This document shows positions 6,607 through 14,304 of a stretch of 64,000 nt of DNA, one piece after another (position 1 is the stretch's first letter; the number at the start of each line of letters is the position of its first letter). Origin of the DNA: Streptomyces sp. 2114.4 (GTDB taxonomy: Bacteria > Actinomycetota > Actinomycetes > Streptomycetales > Streptomycetaceae); assembly GCF_900187385.1 (NCBI RefSeq), contig NZ_FYEY01000001.1:3100001-3164000 (forward strand). The letters are read 5' to 3'. Position numbers and translations under genes: made by a program. Under the pieces are notes generated by a model, which worked only from the letters and a program-made list of their open reading frames with translations, did no database searches and was not told the DNA's origin.

Positions 6607-9459
6607 GTGCCTGTGCCTGACGTCTCAGTAGTCGTCATCGTCTACAACGACGCCGACCGGTTGCCGACCGCGGTTCAGTCCGTGCTGGATCAAACGCTCC
6701 GGGACGTCGAGGTGGTGATCGTCGACGACTGCAGCACCGACCGTTCTTTCGAAGTGGCGCAGCGGCTCGCCGCTGATCATCCAGGGCGGGCCAGAGCCTT
6801 CCAGCTGCCGGAGAACAGCGGTGGGTGCGGCGAGCCGCGCAACGCCGGCATCCAGCACACCCGGGGCCGCTACGTCATGTTCCTGGACAGCGATGACGTC
6901 CTGGAACCCAATGCGTGCCGGAATATGCTGGAGGCCGCCGAGAAAACCGGCGCCGATATCGTTTCCGGTCAGTGCGTACGACTGCATGTGGACACCCGCA
7001 ACAAGAAGCGGGACGAGTGGTATTCCTGGCTGTACTCCACCACCCGGACCATTGATTCCGTAACGGAATTTCCGGACCTGTTCGTGTGGGACACCCTCTC
7101 CACCAACAAATGCTACCGGCGCGAATTCCTCATGGCGCACAATCTCCGCTTCGCCAAGGGATTGTTCTACGAGGACCTGCTCTTTATCGCCGATGCTTAC
7201 CTCGCCGCGGAACGCATCACCCTGATCCCCAATCAGGTCTATTTCTGGAATGTCTACACGCAGGGCGCCGTGAAGTCGGTGACAAACCGCCGGCACGAGA
7301 TGAGAAATTACGTCCACCGGCTGGAGGTCCACAAGCGGATCGACGCCATGCTGGCGGAGCGCGGTCTCACCGAGATGAAGCTCGCCAAGGACATCAAATT
7401 CCTCAAGCACGACCTGGTGCTGCATCTGCGGGATCTGCCGTTCCGGGACGAGGCCTACCGCCGGGAGTTCGCCGAGCTCTCCCGGGAATACCTCGCCGGC
7501 GTGGCCCCCGAGGCGTACGAGCACGTCCAGCCGATACAGGCCATCTGTGCGTATCTGCTCCAGCAGGGTGACTGGGCCAACCTGATCCCGGCCGTCGACA
7601 CGCTCATCAACCGCACCAAGCTCTCCTCGCCGCTCGCCGAGCACGACGGCCGGATCTACTGGTGCGGGGGCCACTTCGACGATGCGTTCGGGCGCGGTGT
7701 GCTGGACGTGACCGACCTCGGCTACCACGAGAAGCCGGTCAACCAGCTGTTCCTGCGCAACCAGCTCACCGGCTTCGGCGAGGTGGGCCGGGCCGTCTCG
7801 CTGACCGGCGAGATCACCAACCCGCTCGGCCTCATCCCGCCCGGTGCGCGGCTCAAGGGCGAGCTGGAGTTCAGTGCCCGGCGGCGCAGCCTGCAGTCCT
7901 TCCACTTCCCGGTGCAGGAGCTGCGCCACGAAGGTGACGCCATCCACTGGGCGGCCGTCGCCGACCTCACCGCGAAGCTGCGCCCGCTGGGCATCGTCGA
8001 CACCATCTGGGACGTACGGCTGCGTCTGGAGGTGGACGGCGTGCGCACCACGAGCCGGCTCACCGTCGCCGACACCGCGCTGTCCGGGGCGCTGCCGGTG
8101 CGGCCGCGGCTGACACGCATGGTCGCCGACCACCTCGAACCGCATGTCTCGGCCAAGGGCCATCTGGCATTCCGCCTGGTCAGCGAGAGCCGGCAGGCCG
8201 AGCGCGTACAGGAACTGATCACCCGCGGGGTGCACGGCAAGCCGGGGACGCTGGCCAAGACCGGCTACCGCAAGGCGAAGGCGCTGCGCGGCAAGGTCCT
8301 CTCGGGCGACAACAAGATCCGCGCCTATCACGAGGTGTTCAGCCGGCTGCCGGTCAAGAAGCGCACGGTGGTCTTCGAAAGCCACCTGGGCAAGCAGTAC
8401 AGCGACAGCCCGCGCGCCCTCTACGAGGAGATGCGCCGGCAGGGCCTGGAGTTCGAGGCGATCTGGTCGTACGCGGGGTCCCCCAAGGGCTTCCCCAAGG
8501 ACGCCACGCTCGTCAAGCGCTGGTCACTGCCCTACCTCAAGGCACTGGCCCAGGCCGAGTTCTGGGTGGACAACCAGAGCTATCCGCTCAAGCTCACCAA
8601 GCGCCCGGAGACCACCTACCTCCAGACCTGGCACGGCTCGGCGCTGAAGAACATGGGCTTCGACCAGCCGGCGCTGAAGGCGCAGACCCGGCAGCAGCAG
8701 GCGGAGCAGCAGCGTTCGCTGGACCGCTTCGACCGGTTCCTGATCCGCTCCGAGCACGATGTGCACACCCTCGCCAGGGCCTTCCGGCTCAAGGAGAAGA
8801 CCCTGCTGCGGGTGGGGTACCCGCGCAATGACGCGTTGGTACGCGCCCGGCAGCGGGAGGCGGACCGGGGGGTGCGTGAACGCGGGCCGCTGGCGGCCAA
8901 GTTGGGCATTCCCGACGACAAGACCGTGCTGCTTTACGCGCCGACGTTCCGTAAGGCCGGCGGCCGGCACGGGCGCTTCGAATTGCCCTTCGACGTGGAG
9001 CGTTTCGCCGATCGGTTCGGCGACCGCTATGTCCTCCTGGTGCGTTCGCACTACCTCAATCACGTGGTGCTGCCGCCGACCGTGCAGGGCCGGATCATCG
9101 ACGTATCGGGGCACCACGATGTGACCCCGGTGCTGGAGCTGGCCGACGGGCTGATCACCGACTATTCCTCGGTGATGTTCGACTATGCGCTGCTCGACCG
9201 GCCGCTGGTGTTCTTCACCTACGACTACGACGAGTATGTGCACGAGGGCCGTGGCACCTACTTCGATCTGCTGGAGCACGCACCGGGCCCGGTGGTCCGC
9301 ACCGAGGACGATTTCCACCAGGCGATCAAGGCCTTCGACTCGCAGTCCGCGGAATACGCGGAGAGCCGCAGGGAATTCGTCGCCAAGTTCGGTGAATACG
9401 ACCAGGGCAACGCCGCCCAGAGCATCGTCGATCAGTTTTTCGCGCAGTGGAGCCGTTGA
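6607..9459 (+). CDS. Bifunctional GT2 glycosyltransferase / CDP-glycerol glycerophosphotransferase (950 aa)
   Basis: Two enzymes are fused. Residues about 5-230 are a GT-A family 2 domain (SVVVIVYNDADRLP, VIVDDCSTD, and the metal-binding LDSDD near residue 96). Residues about 590-945 match TagB/TagF-type CDP-glycerol:polyol glycerophosphotransferases, with TWHGSALKNMGFD near 674 and TDYSSVMFDY near 851. The middle section contains a beta-rich region. Such proteins add sugars and polyol-phosphate units to teichoic-acid-like surface polymers at the inner membrane face. GTG 6607 has AAGAGGG upstream. The stop TGA shares a base with the start of the next gene, so the two are coupled. The precise polymer is not deducible. 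Confidence 0.9.
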   Translation: MPVPDVSVVVIVYNDADRLPTAVQSVLDQTLRDVEVVIVDDCSTDRSFEVAQRLAADHPGRARAFQLPENSGGCGEPRNAGIQHTRGRYVMFLDSDDVLEPNACRNMLEAAEKTGADIVSGQCVRLHVDTRNKKRDEWYSWLYSTTRTIDSVTEFPDLFVWDTLSTNKCYRREFLMAHNLRFAKGLFYEDLLFIADAYLAAERITLIPNQVYFWNVYTQGAVKSVTNRRHEMRNYVHRLEVHKRIDAMLAERGLTEMKLAKDIKFLKHDLVLHLRDLPFRDEAYRREFAELSREYLAGVAPEAYEHVQPIQAICAYLLQQGDWANLIPAVDTLINRTKLSSPLAEHDGRIYWCGGHFDDAFGRGVLDVTDLGYHEKPVNQLFLRNQLTGFGEVGRAVSLTGEITNPLGLIPPGARLKGELEFSARRRSLQSFHFPVQELRHEGDAIHWAAVADLTAKLRPLGIVDTIWDVRLRLEVDGVRTTSRLTVADTALSGALPVRPRLTRMVADHLEPHVSAKGHLAFRLVSESRQAERVQELITRGVHGKPGTLAKTGYRKAKALRGKVLSGDNKIRAYHEVFSRLPVKKRTVVFESHLGKQYSDSPRALYEEMRRQGLEFEAIWSYAGSPKGFPKDATLVKRWSLPYLKALAQAEFWVDNQSYPLKLTKRPETTYLQTWHGSALKNMGFDQPALKAQTRQQQAEQQRSLDRFDRFLIRSEHDVHTLARAFRLKEKTLLRVGYPRNDALVRARQREADRGVRERGPLAAKLGIPDDKTVLLYAPTFRKAGGRHGRFELPFDVERFADRFGDRYVLLVRSHYLNHVVLPPTVQGRIIDVSGHHDVTPVLELADGLITDYSSVMFDYALLDRPLVFFTYDYDEYVHEGRGTYFDLLEHAPGPVVRTEDDFHQAIKAFDSQSAEYAESRREFVAKFGEYDQGNAAQSIVDQFFAQWSR

Positions 9460-10628
9460 TGACCGAGTCGTACGCAGCCGAGCCGCGGGACATCTTCTTC
9501 GTCTCCAACAGCGTCAACGAGGTGGGTGGCGTCACCAGTTGGTCGCACCAGATGGCGCGCCTGTTCAGCGAGCGGGGCCACCGGGTGCACCTCATCGGCG
9601 TGGTGCCGCCCCCGGAGGGGCGGGTCCACGAGCTGGCGGCCGACCTGCCGTTCAAGACCACCACGCTCTACTCCGAGCACCCGCCGTCGGTCCACCCCGC
9701 GCGGGGCCTCAAGGGCAGGCTCAACCTCGTCGAGCAGCGCCGTCGCGCTGCCCGCGAGGCCGGTATGCACGAGCAGGCGGGCAAGATGAGCGCGCTGTTC
9801 CGGGCGGCCGCGCCGGGCGGCGTGGTGATCGTCACGCAGGTGTGGGCGATGGAGTGGGTGGCGCTGGCCGACACCGCGGGTCTGAGTGTGATCGGTATGA
9901 GCCATGAATCCTTCGAAACCTGCCGTAAGTCGTCGCGCTTCGCCCGGGTCAAGCGGTTTTACGCGAACGTCGACCGGATGTTGACGCTCACCCGGGAGGA
10001 CGCCGACCGCTGGATCCGGCAGCGGATGGACAACGTCGGCTTCATGCCGAACCCGCTGCCGTTCTTCCCGGAGGTCCCCTCGGACCGCTCCCACAAGTGT
10101 GTGGTCAGCATCGGCCGGCTCCACGAGGAGAAGGGCGTGGACCTCCTGCTGGAGGCCTGGGCCAAGGTCGCGCCGCAGCACCCCGACTGGACGCTGCGGA
10201 TCTACGGCTCCGGCGAGGAAGAGGAGGCACTGCGCAAGCAGGCCGCGGACCTGGGAGTCGCGTCCACGGTCGCCTGGATGGGCCGGACGTCCGACGTGCC
10301 GGGCGCACTGCGGGAGAGCGCGGTCTTCGCCCTCAGCTCGCGCGGCGAGGGCTTCCCGCTGGCCCCCATGGAGGCCATGGCGACGGCCGTGCCGTGTGTG
10401 GCGTTCGATGTGGCACCGGGCGTCCACGAGATCATCTCGGACGGCGTGGACGGCCTCCTCGCTCCCCCGGGCAACATCACCGAGTTCGCCCGGCATCTCG
10501 ACACCCTGATGTCCGACAAGGACCTCCGCGACACCATGGGCGAAGCGGCCCGGGAGAACATCCAGCGCTTCTCTACGGATGAGATCGTCGGCTGCTGGGA
10601 GAGCCTGTTCGCTCTCGTGGAGCGCTGA
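9459..10628 (+). CDS. Glycosyltransferase family 4 (389 aa)
   Basis: A retaining GT-B enzyme. The N-terminal Rossmann half begins DIFFVSNSVNEVGGVTSWS (acceptor side with a GG loop). The C-terminal half has VSIGRLHEEKGVDLLLEAW and the nucleotide-sugar-binding SSRGEGFPLAPMEAMA (E-x7-E motif). Its ATG overlaps the TGA of the preceding fused transferase by one base, so both are almost certainly made together and act on the same surface polymer. A 17-bp hairpin terminator follows. Donor and acceptor sugars are unknown. Confidence 0.92.
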   Translation: MTESYAAEPRDIFFVSNSVNEVGGVTSWSHQMARLFSERGHRVHLIGVVPPPEGRVHELAADLPFKTTTLYSEHPPSVHPARGLKGRLNLVEQRRRAAREAGMHEQAGKMSALFRAAAPGGVVIVTQVWAMEWVALADTAGLSVIGMSHESFETCRKSSRFARVKRFYANVDRMLTLTREDADRWIRQRMDNVGFMPNPLPFFPEVPSDRSHKCVVSIGRLHEEKGVDLLLEAWAKVAPQHPDWTLRIYGSGEEEEALRKQAADLGVASTVAWMGRTSDVPGALRESAVFALSSRGEGFPLAPMEAMATAVPCVAFDVAPGVHEIISDGVDGLLAPPGNITEFARHLDTLMSDKDLRDTMGEAARENIQRFSTDEIVGCWESLFALVER

Positions 10629-10656
10629 GGCGCGGGACGGGACCACCACGCCCTGC

Positions 10657-10697
10657 GGGGAGGGGGCCGCCACGGATCACGTGGCGGCCCCCTCCCC
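10657..10697. terminator. Bidirectional hairpin terminator
   Basis: A perfect 17-bp stem (GGGGAGGGGGCCGCCAC and its complement) with a 7-nt loop lies between the convergent ends of the GT4 gene and the ketoacyl synthase gene. Confidence 0.8.
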
Positions 10698-10703
10698 CTA
10701 CGG

Positions 10704-11918
10704 TCACGTGGTGAAGACCAGGCTCACGTTGTGGCCGCCGAAACCGAAGGAGTTGGCCAGTGCGGCGTTCCAGCGGCCGGCCCGGTTCTCGCCCCGCACC
10801 ACGTCCAGGTCGATCCTCGGGTCGAGGGTGTCGAGGTTGCGGACGGCGGGGGCCACGCCGTCCCTGAGCGCCAGCAGCGCCGCCAGCGCGCCCACCGCGC
10901 CGGAGGCACCCAGCATGTGGCCGGTCATGGACTTCGTGGCGGTGACGGAGGCATGGGTGCCCACCGCGCGGCCGATCGCCTCGGCCTCGGCCAGGTCGCC
11001 GGACTCGGTGGAGGTGGCGTGGGCGTGCACATGGCCGATGTCCCGCGCGGTCAGCTCCGCATCGCGCAGGGCCAGTTCGATGGCGTGGACCTGGCCTGCC
11101 GCGTCGGACGCCGTGATGTGGTTCGCGCTGGAGCTGACGGCGCTGCCGGCCAGCGTGCCGTACGCCGTCGCGCCGCGGGCCCGGGCGAACCCGGCGCGCT
11201 CCAGGACCATGATTCCCGCGCCCTCGCCCATGACGAAGCCGCTGCGGGCCACATCGAACGGGCGGGAGACCGACTCCGGGTCCGCCGACTGCGTGGAGAG
11301 CGCCTTCATCTGGGCAAAGGCGGCGAGGGTGAACGGGTGCAGGCAGGCCTCGACGCCCCCCGCGACCACCACGTCCACCCGCCCGGCACGGAGCAGGTCG
11401 AGGCCCATCGCCAGCGCCTCGGCACCGGACGCACAGGCGCTGACCGGCGTCCTGGCCCCGCCCTTGGCGCCCAGGTCCATGCTCACCCAGGCGGCCGGTC
11501 CGTTGGGCATGAGCATGGGCACCGCGAACGGCGAGAGCCGGCGTGCCCCGGACTTCTCGAAGAGGTCGTCCTGGCCGAGGGTGGTCAGCACACCGCCGGT
11601 GCCGGTACCGATGACCACGGCCAGCCGTTCGGGCTCGACCTCGGGCGCGCCGGCGTCCTGCCAGGCCTCGCGCGAGACGCGTATCGCCAACTGCTCGCTG
11701 CGGTCCAGCTTCCGGGCTTCCGTACGCGGCAGCGCGGCGGCCGGATCCTCGGTGAGCGAGGCCGCGACGCTCACCGGGAGATCCGTGGCCCACTCCTCTT
11801 CCAGCGCGCGCACCCCGGACTTCCCCGCCAGCAGCCCCGACCAGGACGATGACGCATCGGCGCCGACCGGAGTCATCGCTCCGACACCCGTCACCAGCAC
11901 CTGACGGTTCTCGGTCAT
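10704..11918 (-). CDS. Beta-ketoacyl-ACP synthase, FabF/KAS II type (404 aa)
   Basis: Catalyses the decarboxylative condensation of malonyl-ACP with acyl-ACP. The Cys-His-His triad is visible: nucleophile in VSACASGAEALAMG, first His in HAHATSTESGDLAEAEA, second His in SMTGHMLGASGAVG with the conserved Lys just before. The C-terminal NSFGFGGHNVSLVF is standard. ATG 11918 has AGAGGAGAC upstream; a 7-residue longer frame lacks such a site. No acyl carrier protein, malonyltransferase or reductase is adjacent, so this is a stand-alone synthase and may not be the housekeeping FabF. It could modify lipid supply or belong to a dispersed pathway. Confidence 0.92.
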   Translation of the reverse strand: MTENRQVLVTGVGAMTPVGADASSSWSGLLAGKSGVRALEEEWATDLPVSVAASLTEDPAAALPRTEARKLDRSEQLAIRVSREAWQDAGAPEVEPERLAVVIGTGTGGVLTTLGQDDLFEKSGARRLSPFAVPMLMPNGPAAWVSMDLGAKGGARTPVSACASGAEALAMGLDLLRAGRVDVVVAGGVEACLHPFTLAAFAQMKALSTQSADPESVSRPFDVARSGFVMGEGAGIMVLERAGFARARGATAYGTLAGSAVSSSANHITASDAAGQVHAIELALRDAELTARDIGHVHAHATSTESGDLAEAEAIGRAVGTHASVTATKSMTGHMLGASGAVGALAALLALRDGVAPAVRNLDTLDPRIDLDVVRGENRAGRWNAALANSFGFGGHNVSLVFTT

Positions 11919-12885
11919 CTCCGTCTCCTCTGATCTCATAGAAACCGCACAAAGCCCATGGCGGGCCCGTAGAGATCATCTCAGCGATACGCTCGCCAAA
12001 GAGGGGCAGAGCAGACCGATTTCGGCGACGGTAAGTTGTGAATCTCCCACAACAACGCGCAACGCTCTCGGCACCGGGAAAACCGCGGTGATCCGCTCGA
12101 CCGCTCCGTACGCCCGTTTCGGCTCCCCGGCCGCCCTCGAACGCCGGAGCGGGCCGCCCGCCCTTGCGTGTAGCGGCCACCACCTCGCATCGCCTCACAT
12201 CCGAAGGCGATGGGGTGCCATTTTTTTCACGCCGCAAAACTTCCGAAAGCGCCGATCGCTCGGCGCCCGGCGCGTTCGCCGTCCACCACCCGGCGACGCG
12301 AAGAAGGCAAAAGCGGGCCCGGGCAACAGAAGTGGCACAACGCTTTCCGGATCAGGGCGGGCACATCAGCCGGATGGCGTCGGAGAGGAAGTGCGCGGTG
12401 CCGGGTATCGGCTCACCGACAGCGGGAAAATCCAATATTCAAGTTACCTCGGGTATGCGCCAGGAGTGCGCCCCGCGAGGGCCGTACGAGGCGAACGCCG
12501 CGCCACCCACCACGAAGGCGGAGAACCCCTGCCGTCCGCCGGGCCCCCCTTCGGTGGGCCCCGCCCGCCACACCCGACCGCCGTTCTCGAAGACAGCCTG
12601 CGGTCAGGCGAGTTGACGGGCTCTCAGCGCTCCCCGGGAGCAGCCCCGGCATAGGACACGGTACGAACAGGGCGCGCACAGGGCGGGCCGCCCAGGCGTT
12701 TGCCCGAGGCCGTCATGGCGGCACTTCACTTGGTAACCCGGGATATTTCCGGCACGATTTTCCGCGGGCGGCTCTCGTCGTCCACACCGTCAAAGTCCCC
12801 GCGTTCCCGGCGTGTTCCGGTGAAGCGCAGGGACCTGGGATCTATATGGTTGTTTGTTCAAGGTCTCAAGGTTGCGCTTGAGCAG
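11919..12885. other. Gene-poor region downstream of bldA
   Basis: About 970 bp with no frame I would call a gene. The right-hand part is less GC-rich than its surroundings (for example TTTTTTT near 12221 and AATCCAATATTCAAGTTACC near 12430). The region must hold the fabF-like promoter near 11920-12000 and the 3' flank of bldA. Confidence 0.5.
12865..12882 (-). terminator. Small hairpin directly 3' of bldA
   Basis: CTCAAG and CTTGAG arms flank a 6-nt loop, ending 3 nt beyond the tRNA 3' end on the minus strand. This could be a processing or termination hairpin, but the stem is only 6 bp. Confidence 0.35.
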
Positions 12886-12967
12886 TGCCCGGAGCCGGAC
12901 TTGAACCGGCACGGCCCGTAGGCCAGCGAGGTTTAAGCTCGCCGTGTCTGCATTCCACCATCCGGGC
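12886..12967 (-). tRNA. bldA: tRNA-Leu with anticodon UAA (bldA)
   Basis: On the minus strand the sequence begins GCCCGGATGGTGGAATGCAG and ends CTCCGGGCA, pairing in a 7-bp acceptor stem. The anticodon arm is GCGAG-CTTAAAC-CTCGC, so the anticodon is TAA and reads the leucine codon UUA. A long variable arm (class II tRNA, 82 nt) and a T arm GCCGG-TTCAAGT-CCGGC are present. The 3' CCA is not encoded. In Streptomyces this single tRNA, bldA, is the only decoder of the rare TTA codon and gates aerial growth and antibiotic regulators. The sequence agrees closely with the bldA sequence as I recall it. Confidence 0.97.
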
Positions 12968-13440
12968 CTGGGCTCCCCCCATGCCACCTCAAAGAGGCAG
13001 CACGAGCGTAGCCCGCAGCACACGACACAGACCGGCCGCTCTTCCCGAGGTTGTCTTATTTTATTGGCAACTGAGGGAGCATCAGTGCCGGGTACAGGCC
13101 TTGGGCACATGCCTGAGGCCCACCTTCGCCAGGACACCCCGCAACGCAATTTCTTGTCCGAATTGACGGAAACTCGACGCCCTCTCCGAGCCCCCGCGCC
13201 GCCGCGGCGCCGGCCCGTCCGGCCACCGCGGACGCAGTAGCGCCCGTCAGGGTTCCGCTCCTCCCCAGGGATGACCCGCACTCCCCGGCTACCTCCCAGG
13301 TGTGGCCCAGGACGGGCACAGGGGTTGACGTCCGAGCCCCCCGCCCTGTCCCACGATGGAAAGGTCCGCTTCCGTCCGCGGCAGCTGTCCTCACGGCCGT
13401 CGCGGATCCGAGGTCCTCCGTCCCGACAGGAGCCGTTCCC
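12968..13440. other. bldA upstream / ABC-transporter promoter region
   Basis: Divergent control region. An A/T-rich stretch at 13051-13070 (TTGTCTTATTTTATTGGCAA) stands out roughly 85-105 bp upstream of the bldA 5' end and is a candidate promoter or UP-type element. Toward the ABC gene, TTGACG at about 13325 is a possible -35 without a clear -10. No gene is seen. Confidence 0.45.
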
Positions 13441-14253
13441 GTGACCACCACCCACACCGGCGTCGCCCCCGCCCCCCGCGCCACCGCGGCGGCCGCCCGC
13501 GCCACGGACCTCACCAAGGTCTACGGACAGGGCGAGACCCAGGTGGTCGCCCTGGACGCGGTCTCCGTCGAATTCCGGCAGGCCCAGTTCACCGCGATCA
13601 TGGGCCCCTCCGGGTCCGGTAAGTCGACCCTGATGCACTGCATGGCAGGGCTGGACGCGATCTCCGGCGGCTCCGCCCGGATCGGCGACACCGAACTGAC
13701 CGGGCTGAAGGACAAGAAGCTCACCCAGCTCCGGCGCGACAAGATCGGCTTCATCTTCCAGGCGTTCAACCTGCTGCCGACCCTGAACGCCCTGGAGAAC
13801 ATCACCCTGCCCATGGACATAGCGGGCCAGAAGCCCGACCGCGCCTGGCTGGACCGCGTCGTGGAGACCGTCGGCCTGGCCGGCCGTCTCAAGCACCGCC
13901 CCAGCCAGCTCTCCGGCGGCCAGCAGCAGCGCGTCGCGGTCGCCCGTGCACTGGCCTCCCGGCCCGAGATCATCTTCGCCGACGAGCCGACCGGAAACCT
14001 CGACTCGCGCTCCGGCTCCGAGATCCTCGGCTTCCTGCGCAACTCCGTGCGCGAACTGGGCCAGACCGTGGTGATGGTGACCCACGACCCGGTCGCCGCC
14101 TCGTACGCGGACCGCGTGGTCTTCCTCGCCGACGGCCGGATCGTCGACGACATGGCCGGTCCGACCGCCGACACCGTGCTGGAGCGGATGCGGAACCTTT
14201 CCGGGGCGGCGCCCCGGACCCCCGGCCCCGACGCCCGGGCCCGCACGACCTGA
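13441..14253 (+). CDS. ABC transporter ATP-binding protein, MacB/LolD type (270 aa)
   Basis: Powers the FtsX-type permease encoded next. Walker A GPSGSGKSTL, Q-loop FIFQAFNLLPTLNALEN, signature LSGGQQQRVAVARAL, Walker B EIIFADEPT and switch His in VTHD are all intact. The layout (VYGQGETQVVALD...ISVEF-like start) is that of the MacB/LolD/FtsE subgroup. GTG 13441 was chosen because AGGAG lies about 9-13 nt upstream. The gap to the permease is about 50 nt, so they form an operon. The substrate (lipoprotein, peptide or drug) cannot be deduced. Confidence 0.95.
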   Translation: MTTTHTGVAPAPRATAAAARATDLTKVYGQGETQVVALDAVSVEFRQAQFTAIMGPSGSGKSTLMHCMAGLDAISGGSARIGDTELTGLKDKKLTQLRRDKIGFIFQAFNLLPTLNALENITLPMDIAGQKPDRAWLDRVVETVGLAGRLKHRPSQLSGGQQQRVAVARALASRPEIIFADEPTGNLDSRSGSEILGFLRNSVRELGQTVVMVTHDPVAASYADRVVFLADGRIVDDMAGPTADTVLERMRNLSGAAPRTPGPDARARTT

Positions 14254-14304
14254 TCAGCGGCAGCCGCCACCCGTACCACCGGACCTCACCTCCAGGACCC
14301 CTTC

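Noticed and set aside
12210..12881. Frame in the gene-poor region next to bldA
   Set aside because: No family motif, Arg/Pro-rich, and parts fall in A/T-rich sequence. Not supported as a gene.
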